Below are positions 26,421 to 34,456 of a DNA stretch of 64,000 nucleotides, in pieces (position 1 is the stretch's first letter; every line of letters starts with the position of its first letter). The position numbers and the translations under genes were made by a program. The DNA is from Streptomyces sp. NBC_01431 (GTDB taxonomy: Bacteria > Actinomycetota > Actinomycetes > Streptomycetales > Streptomycetaceae). Location: positions 4,526,001-4,590,000 of the forward strand of contig NZ_CP109496.1 of NCBI RefSeq assembly GCF_036231355.1. The letters are read 5' to 3'. The notes under the pieces were generated by a model, which was not told the DNA's origin, made no database searches, and saw only the letters and a program-made list of their open reading frames with translations.

Positions 26421-27833
26421 TCAGGGCGCTGCATCCGTACGAGCGGTGACCCGCCCCGCGCCGACCGCATCGGCCAGCGCCCGATGGTCGCGTTCGTTCT
26501 GGTCGGCGTAGGCAGTCGCGAAGTCGGCCAGCGCCCGGTCGAAAGCGTCGCCGCCACCGAGGTAGGCGGCGATGGCGATCGGGTCGCCGGAGCGGGCGTG
26601 GGCGCGGGCCAGCGAGGCTCCGCACAGTTGGCCGAAGAGCGCCAGAGTCTTGGGATCCATGGTCTCGGGCTGGGCTATGCCCTTCCAGTCCCGCAGCTGC
26701 CGGACATAGAAGTCGCGCGGTCGGCCGTCGATGCCGGTGACGCTCTCCCAGCCGAGGAAGATGTCGGCAGCCGTCTGCATGAGGCGCTGCCCGGCCACCA
26801 CCCGCTGCCCTTGGTTCTCGTACTCACTCGCGCCCACATGGGCGGCGAGAACCGACTCACCGGCCTCTTTGGCCTGCAACAGCAGCGGATCCTCGTCGTC
26901 GCGGCCCAGCAGAAGGACGATCCAGCAACGGGTGCCGACGCTGCCGACCCCGACCACCTTGCGCGCCATGTCCACCACGCGGAAGCGGCTGAGGAGGTGC
27001 CGCCGCTCGGTCGACAGACTGCGCGCGTAGCCGGCGACCAGCCGGCGAAGAGTGTGCTCCAGCTCGTCCCGCTCGGCGTCGGGAAGCAGGTCGACGAGCG
27101 GAGTGATCAGCGGGGGATCCGGGGTGATCCGGCGCGCACCGTCGACCAAGGCCGTGAGCTTTCCGGCTGCCTGCAGGCCCGTCCTGCCGCGCGCCTTCGC
27201 GGACGCCGTGGAGACCCGCTGACGGGCGCTCTTGCCCGGCCGTTCGGACAACAGCGTCTCAAGCCGGTCGGCGTCGTCCCGCGCGTACCAGACGTCGAGC
27301 GTGCGCAGGCCGGCGAGCTCACGCATCCGCTCGCGGTAGGCACGTACGCCACTCCGTACGGTCTCGCCGCATTCCGCGGCCGAGAACGCGTTGGCACGGC
27401 CGGCGATCACCAGGCTCGCGGCGAGCCGCTTGACGTCCCACTCGAACGGTCCCGGCAGGGTCTCGTCGAAGTCGTTGATGTCGAAGACGAGATGACGCTC
27501 GGGGGAGGCGAGCAGCCGGAAGTTCAGCAGATGCGCGTCGCCACAGAGCTGAACCAGCAGTCCGGTATGGGGCGCGGAGCCGAGATCGCAGGCCATGATC
27601 GAGGCCGCGCCCCGGTAGAAGCGGAACGGCGACTCGAGCATCCGGCCGTACCGGATCGGCACGAGTTCCGGCACACGGGTGGCCGACTGCCCTTCGATCA
27701 CGTCGACCGGATCGGGCCGCTTCTCATCCGGCTCGAAAAGGGCGTGGCTGGAGCGCGGCACACGGGCCCGCACTCTTTTGCCACGCTCCGCACGTTCGGA
27801 TGCGGTGAGAGCACCGTGGTTCGTCGTGACCAT
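26421..27833 (-). CDS. DUF2252 protein
   Basis: The protein has 470 aa; ATG 27833 follows GGAGGT. The sequence follows DUF2252 throughout: RYGRMLESPFRFYRGAA, LCGDAHLLNFRLLASPERHLVFDINDFDETLPGPFEWDVKRLAAS, DMARKVVGVGSVGTRCWIVLLLG, and a C-terminal GASLARAHARSGD with an aspartate nearby. The GDxHxxN and DxND motifs resemble aminoglycoside phosphotransferase-like kinases, so an ATP-dependent kinase fold is likely; the substrate is unknown. It is divergent from the PAS-PP2C gene, and dyad copy F lies between, 48 nt from this start. Confidence 0.9.
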   Translation of the reverse strand: MVTTNHGALTASERAERGKRVRARVPRSSHALFEPDEKRPDPVDVIEGQSATRVPELVPIRYGRMLESPFRFYRGAASIMACDLGSAPHTGLLVQLCGDAHLLNFRLLASPERHLVFDINDFDETLPGPFEWDVKRLAASLVIAGRANAFSAAECGETVRSGVRAYRERMRELAGLRTLDVWYARDDADRLETLLSERPGKSARQRVSTASAKARGRTGLQAAGKLTALVDGARRITPDPPLITPLVDLLPDAERDELEHTLRRLVAGYARSLSTERRHLLSRFRVVDMARKVVGVGSVGTRCWIVLLLGRDDEDPLLLQAKEAGESVLAAHVGASEYENQGQRVVAGQRLMQTAADIFLGWESVTGIDGRPRDFYVRQLRDWKGIAQPETMDPKTLALFGQLCGASLARAHARSGDPIAIAAYLGGGDAFDRALADFATAYADQNERDHRALADAVGAGRVTARTDAAP

Positions 27834-27880
27834 GGCCGGACCTCCTTCTTCGCATCGTCACATCCTTCGCCCCTCGCGGT

Positions 27881-27899
27881 ATCACCCGAGGCAGGTGAT
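27881..27899. promoter_or_regulatory. Regulon dyad, copy F
   Basis: ATCACCCG-AGG-CAGGTGAT between the divergent DUF2252 and PAS-PP2C genes, 48 nt and 128 nt from their starts. Confidence 0.65.
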
Positions 27900-28026
27900 G
27901 TACGGACGTGGTTCAGGCAGGTGTGATGGGTCCTGTGCGGGACGGGAAGGAAGACCGTGGCGACCGACCGGACGGCAGTCATCGAGGGAGATCACCAACC
28001 ATCGTCGGTGTCGAGGCAGGCAGCCC

Positions 28027-29259
28027 ATGAGGGAACCGAAGATCGACTACGCGGAGGTCTTCCACGCCCTGCCCGGCATGGTGGCGTTGCTGACGCCCGA
28101 CCTCGTGTACGTCGATGTCAACGAGGACTTCCAGCGGCTGGCCGGGCGCACCCGCGAGCAGCTGCTGGGCCGGTACATCTTCGATGCCTTCCCCGAGAAC
28201 CCGAACGATCCAGCCGCCGCCGGCATGCGGGAGACCCGGACCTCGATGCTGCGCGCGGTGGCCACCGGCGAACGCGACACCATGGCGGTCATCCGGTACG
28301 ACATCGAGGATCCCCAGCGACCCGGCCGTTGGGCGGAGCATTTCTGGAGCCCCGTCAACGCGCCCGTCCTCGGCCCCGACGGGCGCGTGGTGCTCGTCGT
28401 GCACAGGGTGGAGGAGGTCACCGAACTGATCCGCCCCCGCGGCGGCGCAGGAAGCAGCGACCGCCAGGCCCGCGTGCTGGAAGCCGAGCTCTACACCCGT
28501 TCCCGTGAGCTGCAGGAAGTCAATGAACGCCTCCGTAGCGCCCACTCCCGCGAACGCGAGGTGGCCCTGGCTCTGCAGGCAGCGATGATGCCCGCCCCCG
28601 TCCCCGTCGGGCAGCACCCGGCGGCCGTGCGCTACCGGCCCGCCATCGGTGCCCTGAACGTGTGCGGCGACTGGTACGACCTGGTCGACCTGCCGGGCAA
28701 CCGACTCGCCATCGCGGTCGGCGACGTCGTCGGCCACGGCCTCAAGGCCGCGTGCGTCATGGGCCAGCTGCGCAGCGCACTGAGCGCGGCCGCCCGCGTC
28801 GCCGACGGCCCGGCGCGGGCCCTGGAAGTCCTTGGGCTGTACGCCCGCTCGGTCGACGGCGCCGAGTCGACCACCGTGGTGAAGGTCTTCCTCGACTGGG
28901 ACGACAACACCGTCACCTACAGCAGCGCCGGCCATCCACCACCCGCCCTGCTCCATCCCGACGGCACCGTGACCTTCCTCGACCAGGCCACCGACCCGCC
29001 GCTCGGCGCGCGCCCCGAACACGTCCCGCGCCCCCAGGCCGCCACACCGTTCACCGACGGCGCCATCCTCGTCATGTACACCGACGGCCTGATCGAACGC
29101 CGCACCGAGGACATCGACGCCAGCCTGACCCGCCTCACCGACTCCTTGACCAGCCACCACCTCATCGACCCCGAGGCACTGGCCGACGCCCTCCTGGCCG
29201 ACCTCCTGCCGCCCGAGGGCAACACCGACGACATCGCCCTGGTCGTCATCCGCCTCTGA
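28027..29259 (+). CDS. PAS-domain PP2C (SpoIIE/RsbU-type) phosphatase
   Basis: The protein has 410 aa; the start at 28027 has AGGCAGG upstream and begins right at the PAS domain. PAS occupies residues 8-135 (VFHALPGMVALLTPDLVYVDVNEDFQRLAGRTREQLLGR). A coiled linker SRELQEVNERLRSAHSREREVALALQAAMMP precedes the SpoIIE domain (about 195-410), whose metal-binding aspartates are visible in CGDWYDL, GDVVGHG and YTDGLIE...NTDDIALVV. Such proteins dephosphorylate anti-anti-sigma factors in partner-switching stress pathways. The ligand sensed by PAS is unknown. No partner anti-sigma gene is visible in the window. Confidence 0.92.
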   Translation: MREPKIDYAEVFHALPGMVALLTPDLVYVDVNEDFQRLAGRTREQLLGRYIFDAFPENPNDPAAAGMRETRTSMLRAVATGERDTMAVIRYDIEDPQRPGRWAEHFWSPVNAPVLGPDGRVVLVVHRVEEVTELIRPRGGAGSSDRQARVLEAELYTRSRELQEVNERLRSAHSREREVALALQAAMMPAPVPVGQHPAAVRYRPAIGALNVCGDWYDLVDLPGNRLAIAVGDVVGHGLKAACVMGQLRSALSAAARVADGPARALEVLGLYARSVDGAESTTVVKVFLDWDDNTVTYSSAGHPPPALLHPDGTVTFLDQATDPPLGARPEHVPRPQAATPFTDGAILVMYTDGLIERRTEDIDASLTRLTDSLTSHHLIDPEALADALLADLLPPEGNTDDIALVVIRL

Positions 29260-29509
29260 CCGGCCTCCTTCGCCGCCACAGCCAGGCTCCTCCCACCGCC
29301 GGCGAGGACGCTGTCAGCACGATTCCCAGGACCGGCCAGTTGCTGCCGCCCAGGCGCACGTCGCCCACGATCAGCACAACGGGGACCAGCAGCGAGAGCA
29401 CGGTGGCGCGAGTGCCCCGGGTCACCACCTGTGCGTGCGGGGCAGCGGTTTCGGCGTGGGGGACGCCGACCACTGTCCGGTGGGCCACGGGGCCTGCAAG
29501 CCCTCGCAA
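29246..29509 (-). CDS. Possible small membrane protein
   Basis: A TTG-initiated frame of 87 aa has two hydrophobic helices (ATVLSLLVPVVLIVG and GIVLTASSPAVGGAWLW) and a basic C-terminus RRRRPVRGG. An internal GTG start is possible. It overlaps the convergent PP2C gene by 14 nt and lacks a clear RBS. Composition is plausible; identity is unknown. Confidence 0.35.
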   Translation of the reverse strand: MRGLAGPVAHRTVVGVPHAETAAPHAQVVTRGTRATVLSLLVPVVLIVGDVRLGGSNWPVLGIVLTASSPAVGGAWLWRRRRPVRGG

Positions 29510-29834
29510 TGACCGAGGGCGGGGCAGTGGAAAGTCGCGGCGGTCCGGTTGTACGCGGTTGCTCCGGCTTCGCAGGTGATGACCGGCGATGTAAGCCGGC
29601 TTCGGACCGCCAGGGTGGATACCGCCCCGGTCTCGTGGCCCGGGGGCGGTCCGCAGGGGGCGTGAGTATAGGGCGCCAGGGGGCGAAGTCTGGGGAATCG
29701 CCGTCAGGAGGCTGGGGACGTCTCATTCGCCGGTATGTTGCGTGACGTCCGATGACGTCTCTCCTGCGGCGCCCGCCTGAACCAGGCGGGTCCCAACTCG
29801 GTTGGGAACGTTGAGAGATGGGAGATCGGATCAG
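29510..29834. other. Intergenic stretch with twin hairpins
   Basis: No gene is seen. Two adjoining hairpins lie at 29772-29790 (CCCGCCTG-AAC-CAGGCGGG) and 29791-29807 (TCCCAAC-TCG-GTTGGGA), just before the small ORF at 29835. Confidence 0.5.
29772..29807. terminator. Two back-to-back perfect hairpins
   Basis: CCCGCCTG/CAGGCGGG (8 bp, loop AAC) abuts TCCCAAC/GTTGGGA (7 bp, loop TCG) with no gap. They could terminate transcription from the left or form a structured leader for the ORF at 29835. Confidence 0.45.
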
Positions 29835-29960
29835 ATGGAGCGATCAGCAAGGCGGAAGAAGCGCCCACCGCGGGTCCAGTTATCGGACTGGATGCAGCTG
29901 GCGGCGCTGGTTCTTACAGCGATCACTGCCATCGCGGGGTGCGTCGAACACTTTGGGTGA
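29835..29960 (+). CDS. Possible 41-aa single-span membrane peptide
   Basis: ATG 29835 opens a 41-aa frame: a basic N-terminus (MERSARRKKRPPRVQLSDW) and then one hydrophobic helix, MQLAALVLTAITAIAGCVE. Charge and helix placement look real, and GGGAG lies 10-12 nt upstream. Similar short basic/TM peptides occur in Streptomyces integrative elements. Identity is unknown. Confidence 0.4.
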   Translation: MERSARRKKRPPRVQLSDWMQLAALVLTAITAIAGCVEHFG

Positions 29961-30399
29961 CGCAGGAGGCGTGGGCCGGACGGCTGGTCAGGCGCTGAGA
30001 GCGAGCCCGGCCGGTAGGTAATCGGCCGGACCCACCCTCTGCCCCGCGCGCGGGCCTGGCTTCGGGTGGCACCCCGGAGCCGGGCCTTGTGCGTAGGCGG
30101 GGCCGGAACCGCGAAGGTTCCCTGCCCATGGGATGAGGGAACCGCAAGTTGTCGAGCCCATCAAGTGTGGGTGGCCGCCGTTCGTGGCTTGACCATGGCG
30201 GAGAGGCATGGCTAACCAGTGGCGTGGAGGGTGGCGAATGCCATTCGGGGGAAGATCGGTTACAAAGACCCAGGCAGGCGCCTTGCAGGGGGTGGCGAAT
30301 CCTGGCGAATGGCGAGGTGCGGGCCTGAGGCCTCTGGAGCCCCCCTTGTCGGTCCCCTCGCCCCTCCTTCGACGCTCCGTCCCTTCCCCACTCCGCATC
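29961..30399. other. Non-coding stretch with short repeats
   Basis: No credible CDS is seen. The octamer TGGCGAAT occurs at 30232, 30293 and 30303, and a CGAAT-GCC-ATTCG dyad overlaps the first copy. AGGTTCCCT/AGGGAACC forms an 8-bp dyad near 30110-30150. The meaning is unknown. Confidence 0.4.
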
Positions 30400-31659
30400 T
30401 CACCGCACCGACCGTATTCGCCGCACCAGCACCGAACCTCCCACCCCGATCGCCCCCGCCAGTGCGTACAGCGCTCCGTAGCCGCCGAGGTGGGTGACGA
30501 TGGGGGCTGCGATCGCCGGGGCCAGGACTTGGGGGAGGGCGTTCGCGATGTTGATGACGCCCAGGTCCTTGCCGCGGTCCGCGGCGACCGGCAGGACGTC
30601 CGTGAGCAGGGCGAAGTCCACCGAGGTGTACACCCCGTACCCGACCCCGAGCACCAGGGAGGCCACCACCGCGCCGGTCCACGTCTGCCACACCGCGAGC
30701 AGCATCGTCGCCGCCGAGATGACCAGGCCGGACCAGACGACGAAGACCTTGCGCCGGCCCGTGCGGTCCGACCAGATGCCGCTGATCACCACCGTACCGA
30801 GCAGCGTGACCGCGTCCAGCGCGGTGAGGATCAGCACGCCGGTGTCCGCGTCGCCCCGGTAGTGCACGGCGTCGGTGAGGTAGTACAGCAGGTACATCGT
30901 GCTGATGGAGTACGACAGGTTCATCAGGAACCGCGTCAGCCACGCCCACCCGAAGTCCGGGTGGCGGCGCGGATCGATCCAGAAGCCGGATACGAACTCC
31001 CGCCACTGGAAAGGCGGTTGATCGCGGTGGTCCAGCACCGCGTCCCTGCGCATCAGTACGTACGGGATGAGCGCGAGTAGCGAGAAGGCCGCGCACGCCA
31101 GGTACCCCGCCGTGATTCCGCCCGCCGCCGTCGCCAGCGCGGTACCGATCAGGATGCCGCCGACCTGCGACACCCCCAGCCAGCCCCCGACCATCCCGCG
31201 CTGCCGGCGCGGAACCTGGTCCGGCACGGCCGCCGTCAGCGCGGCGAACGAGGCGTTGAGCGCCAGCTGCACCACGCACCAGCCCGCCGCCATCACGGCC
31301 ACGTCGGGTGCCCACGCCAGGATCAGCAGCCCCGCGACCCCGCCCGCGCCGCCCGCGACGACCCAGGGGATCCGGCGGCCGATACGTGCCGTCGTACGGT
31401 CGGACAGCGCGCCGAACACCGGGTTCGCCACCATCGAGACGGCGGCGCCAAGTCCCGTCACCAGTGCGAGAGTTGAGGCCTTGTGGCCGGGGGTGAAGTG
31501 TTCCGCCTGCCGGGCGAGGAGCAGTTGCAGCGGGCCGAACCACCCCACCCACACCCCCAGATTGGCCAGCGAGAGCGCGCCCACCCAGCGCCCGCCGGGC
31601 CGCTCCTCGCCGTCCCCCACGGCGGAGCCCGGGGCCCTGACCCCGGGCTCCGCACTCAT
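30400..31659 (-). CDS. MFS sugar transporter
   Basis: The protein has 419 aa with 12 predicted helices. The loop between helices 2 and 3 reads GALSDRTTARIGRRIPWVVAGG, the R-x-G-R-R-x-P motif of GPH/SLC45-like glycoside porters, and a second copy in the other half reads GIWSDRTGRRKVFV. Its ATG overlaps the stop of the beta-glucosidase gene by 4 nt, so the two are translationally coupled. Uptake of a beta-glucoside or disaccharide cleaved by the partner is the natural inference. Confidence 0.85.
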   Translation of the reverse strand: MSAEPGVRAPGSAVGDGEERPGGRWVGALSLANLGVWVGWFGPLQLLLARQAEHFTPGHKASTLALVTGLGAAVSMVANPVFGALSDRTTARIGRRIPWVVAGGAGGVAGLLILAWAPDVAVMAAGWCVVQLALNASFAALTAAVPDQVPRRQRGMVGGWLGVSQVGGILIGTALATAAGGITAGYLACAAFSLLALIPYVLMRRDAVLDHRDQPPFQWREFVSGFWIDPRRHPDFGWAWLTRFLMNLSYSISTMYLLYYLTDAVHYRGDADTGVLILTALDAVTLLGTVVISGIWSDRTGRRKVFVVWSGLVISAATMLLAVWQTWTGAVVASLVLGVGYGVYTSVDFALLTDVLPVAADRGKDLGVINIANALPQVLAPAIAAPIVTHLGGYGALYALAGAIGVGGSVLVRRIRSVR

Positions 31660-33110
31660 CGCCCGCCCCGCGGCGAGCCCGCCGCCGCCCGGCCTTCGCC
31701 CCCGCCGTCACCCCGACCCGCCCCCGGTGCCCCGCCCCCGCCTCGGATGACGTCCCGGTACCACGCGTACGAATCCTTCGGCGTGCGCTTCAGCGTCTCG
31801 TAGTCGACGTGGACCAGGCCGAAGCGCTGCTTGTATCCCTCCGCCCACTCGAAGTTGTCCAGGATCGACCAGATGAAGTAGCCCCGTACGTCGACTCCCT
31901 CCGCCATCGCCCGGTACAGGGCTCGCAGGTGGCCGTCGTGGTACGCGATTCGCCGGGTGTCGGTCACGCGTCCGTCGGCCGGGTCGGGGCCGTCCCCGTA
32001 CGAGCAGCCGTTCTCGGTGATGACCAAGGGCGGCAGTGAACTGCCGTAGCGCGTGCGGAAGTTGACGAGCAGCTCATGCAGCCCGTCCGGTACCACCGGC
32101 CAGCCGAAGTCGGTCCGTTCGTGGCCCTCGATCTCGTGGATCCCGAACGGCAGGTCCGCGGGGAGGGTGATACCGGCGAGGCTGGTGGCGGCGTCCGGGT
32201 TCGGGGCGCCCACCAGCGCCGGGTTGTAGTAGTTGATCCCGTACCAGTCGAGCGGCGTCGAGATGGTCTTCAGGTCCTCCGCCACCGGGCCCGGCATCAG
32301 CGCGGCCAGGCCCTCGTCCGGGTAGGCGCCGGTGAGGATCGGGTCGGCGAAGAGGCGGTTCATCAGGGTGTCGTACAGGTCGGCGGACGCGCGGTCCTCG
32401 TCGGTGTCCCCGGCCGTCCACACCGGGCTGTGCGAGGCCGCGATGCCGATGTCGCGCGCCCCGGCGGCGCGCAGTGCCTCGACTCCCAGTCCGTGCGCGA
32501 GGAGTTGGTGGTGGGCGACCGGCAGCGCGTCGAACACGAGCTGCCTGCCGGGGGCGTGCTCGCCGAGCCCGTACCCGAGCAGCGTGATCTCGGCAGGCTC
32601 GTTCAGTGTGATCCAGCGCGGCACCCGGTCGGCGAGCCGCTCCGCGACGATCGAGGCGTATGCGGCGAACCGCTCGGCCGTGTCCCGGCTGAGCCAGCCG
32701 CCGCGCTCCTCCAGGGCGAGCGGGGTGTCCCAGTGGAACAGGGTGGGGACGGGGGCGATCCCGGCGGCGCACAGTTCGTCGACGAGCCGGTCGTAGAAGT
32801 CGAGGCCCCGGCTGTTGACCGGGCCCGTCCCGGTCGGCTGGACCCGGGACCAGGAGATCGAGAAGCGGTAGGCGCCCACACCCAGTTGGGACATCAGGGC
32901 CACGTCCTCGCGGTAGCGGTGGTAGTGGTCGGTCGCCACATCCGCGTGCGAGGCGTCCTTGATCCGGCCGGGCTCCCTGGTGAACGCGTCCCAGGTGGAC
33001 GGTCCCCGCCCGTCGGTGTCCACCGCCCCTTCTATCTGGAAGGCGGAGGCGGACACCCCCCACAGGAATCCGGGCGGGAAGGAGGGCAGCGGCAGCGGCG
33101 GCGGCGTCAT
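31656..33110 (-). CDS. GH1 beta-glucosidase
   Basis: It hydrolyses beta-linked glucosides or cellobiose in the cytoplasm (no signal peptide). The protein has 484 aa from the ATG at 33110; the family signature begins directly with FPPGFLWGVSASAFQIEGAVDTDGRG. The acid/base glutamate lies in TLNEP and the nucleophile in ITENG. WSILDNFEWAEGYKQRFGLVHVDYETLKRTPKDSYAWYRDVI closes the barrel. The last 25 residues are a low-complexity glycine/arginine tail. It is coupled to the MFS transporter downstream. A LacI-type operator such as that of CebR was looked for and not clearly found. Confidence 0.93.
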   Translation of the reverse strand: MTPPPLPLPSFPPGFLWGVSASAFQIEGAVDTDGRGPSTWDAFTREPGRIKDASHADVATDHYHRYREDVALMSQLGVGAYRFSISWSRVQPTGTGPVNSRGLDFYDRLVDELCAAGIAPVPTLFHWDTPLALEERGGWLSRDTAERFAAYASIVAERLADRVPRWITLNEPAEITLLGYGLGEHAPGRQLVFDALPVAHHQLLAHGLGVEALRAAGARDIGIAASHSPVWTAGDTDEDRASADLYDTLMNRLFADPILTGAYPDEGLAALMPGPVAEDLKTISTPLDWYGINYYNPALVGAPNPDAATSLAGITLPADLPFGIHEIEGHERTDFGWPVVPDGLHELLVNFRTRYGSSLPPLVITENGCSYGDGPDPADGRVTDTRRIAYHDGHLRALYRAMAEGVDVRGYFIWSILDNFEWAEGYKQRFGLVHVDYETLKRTPKDSYAWYRDVIRGGGGAPGAGRGDGGGEGRAAAGSPRGGR

Positions 33111-33176
33111 GAGGGAACCTTTGGGCCGGCTGACGTGTCCTGTCAATGGAAAGTGAGCAATTCTCAACTTCTCCGG

Positions 33177-33305
33177 GCTCAACCCCCTGTGCTCAACCCC
33201 CTGTGCTCAACCCCCTGTGCTCAACCCCCTGTTTTCAATCCCCGTCCTCAATCCCCATCCTCAATCCCTGTCCTCACCCCCGTCCTCACCCCCCGTTCTC
33301 AACTT
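33177..33305. repeat. 14-bp tandem repeat array
   Basis: Four near-exact copies of CTCAACCCCCTGTG run from 33177 to about 33235. They degenerate into further CTCAAYCCCYRTC units up to 33305. The array separates the GH1 promoter from the histidine-phosphatase remnant. Confidence 0.7.
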
Positions 33306-33328
33306 CTTCGTACGAGGGAGCAGTGCCC

Positions 33329-33596
33329 ATGACCGAGCCGTACGGCCAGCACGACCGCAGCGCCAACTCGCCTCATCCGGTGACCCGCTACCTCTACCTC
33401 GCCCGGCACGGCGATGCCGGAGGGGAAGGCGCCGAACTGACCGGTGTGGGACGGCGGCAGGCCGCGTTGCTCGGGCGACGGCTGGCCGGGGTGCCGCTGG
33501 CCGCCGTGCACCACGGCCCGCTGGGCCGGGCCGGCCGCCGGATCCGTCCCGCGCCACGAGCTCGTCGTCACCCACGCCTTGCGAAACCTGGGTTGA
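33329..33596 (+). pseudogene. Truncated histidine phosphatase (phosphoglycerate-mutase-like)
   Basis: ATG 33329 with GAGGGAG upstream gives MTEPYGQHDRSAN...RYLYLARHGDAGGEGAELTGVGRRQAALLGRRLAGVPLAAVHHGPLGRA, the N-terminal third of an RHG phosphatase (RHG catalytic motif, second part H-x-G-P-L). The frame then degenerates. In another frame at 33557-33596 HELVVTHALRNLG-stop appears, matching the C-terminal V-T-H motif. About 100 residues are missing between them, so the gene is dead. Confidence 0.65.
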
Positions 33597-33657
33597 AACA
33601 TCGCGGGGGCCCCGGCGCGTCAGTGGGGTGTAGGGCGGGGACGAGACACGGGCGGGG

Positions 33658-34284
33658 GTGAGCGGGGCCGTGAGGCAGCCGTGGCAGAGGTGGCAAGGGA
33701 GACCGGATGAACCCGAGCGGCCGGATGGGTTTCGCGGATCAGGCGGGTCGGGTGGGCCAGGCGCGGCGGGCAGGCCCGGGTTGTCCCGGGTCGAGGGCTA
33801 CCTGGAGTTCGCGGCGGGCCGTGCCGACCAGCTCTTTCGGTCCGCCTGCCTGCTGACCAGCGGTGACACCCACCTCGCCGAGGACCTCGTACAGGAGACG
33901 CTGGGCCGGATGTACGCGCTGTGGGGGCGCGTCTCCAGGATCGACAACCCGGCGGGCTATGCGCAGACGGTGCTCGTACGGACCTTCCTCACCCACCGCC
34001 GACGCCGCTCGGCCACCGAACGGCCGCTGGGTGAACTCCCCGAGCGTGCGGCGGCCTGCGGCGACGATCCGGCCCTGCGCGTGGCCCTGCTCGACGCGCT
34101 CAGTCGGTTGTCGCCCAAGGACCGGGCGGTCGTCGTGCTCCGCTACTGGGAGGACCGCAGCATCGAGGAGACGGCGGACGCCATGAACGTCAGCTCGGCC
34201 GCCGTCCGCACCCGCTCGGTCCGCGCCCTCGCCAAACTCCGCGACCAACTCGGCGGATCCCTGGCCGAGTTCGTCACACATTGA
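33658..34284 (+). CDS. ECF RNA polymerase sigma factor (SigE-family type)
   Basis: The protein has 208 aa from GTG 33658 or fewer (a TTG at 33781 gives the shorter family-like N-terminus SRVEGYLEFAAGRADQLFRSACLLTSGD). Region 2 reads HLAEDLVQETLGRMYALWGRVSRIDNPAGYAQTVLVRTFL. Region 4 reads LSRLSPKDRAVVVLRYWEDRSIEETADAMNVSSAAVRTRSVRALAKLRDQL. It directs polymerase to an unknown regulon. The following gene at 34457 is a single-span membrane protein and a plausible anti-sigma partner. The C-terminal codons are part of a 37-bp tandem array. Confidence 0.88.
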   Translation: MSGAVRQPWQRWQGRPDEPERPDGFRGSGGSGGPGAAGRPGLSRVEGYLEFAAGRADQLFRSACLLTSGDTHLAEDLVQETLGRMYALWGRVSRIDNPAGYAQTVLVRTFLTHRRRRSATERPLGELPERAAACGDDPALRVALLDALSRLSPKDRAVVVLRYWEDRSIEETADAMNVSSAAVRTRSVRALAKLRDQLGGSLAEFVTH

Positions 34285-34402
34285 CCCCGGGGGCCCCTGG
34301 CCGAGTTCGCCACCCTTTGGCTCCGGCGGATCCTTGGCCGAGTTCGCTACCCATTGGCCCGGTCGCATCCTTGGCCGAGGTCGGAACCCATTGACCCCGT
34401 CA
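34253..34402. repeat. 37-bp tandem array extending the sigma-gene 3' end
   Basis: Four copies with the core YTGGCCGAGKTCG...CAYTG start at 34261, 34297, 34334 and 34371 (period 36-37 bp). The first copy encodes the last residues SLAEFVTH and the stop; three more follow in the spacer before the partner gene. Confidence 0.75.
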
Positions 34403-34456
34403 TACCGATACCGGCACCGCGTTTTCACCCATCAGGACAGGAAGGTCTGGTTTGCC

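Noticed and set aside
17353..27899. Regular spaced short dyads considered as a CRISPR array
   Set aside because: Copies are 1.3-3 kb apart, in promoter regions, with genes between them; no spacers or cas genes.
16195..30399. Search for an att repeat of the tRNA-Thr 3' end
   Set aside because: No second copy of the T-arm/acceptor sequence was seen in the window, so integration at this tRNA is not shown.
33177..33305. 14-bp repeats considered as CRISPR or iterons
   Set aside because: Units are contiguous without spacers and there is no replication gene; a simple tandem array.
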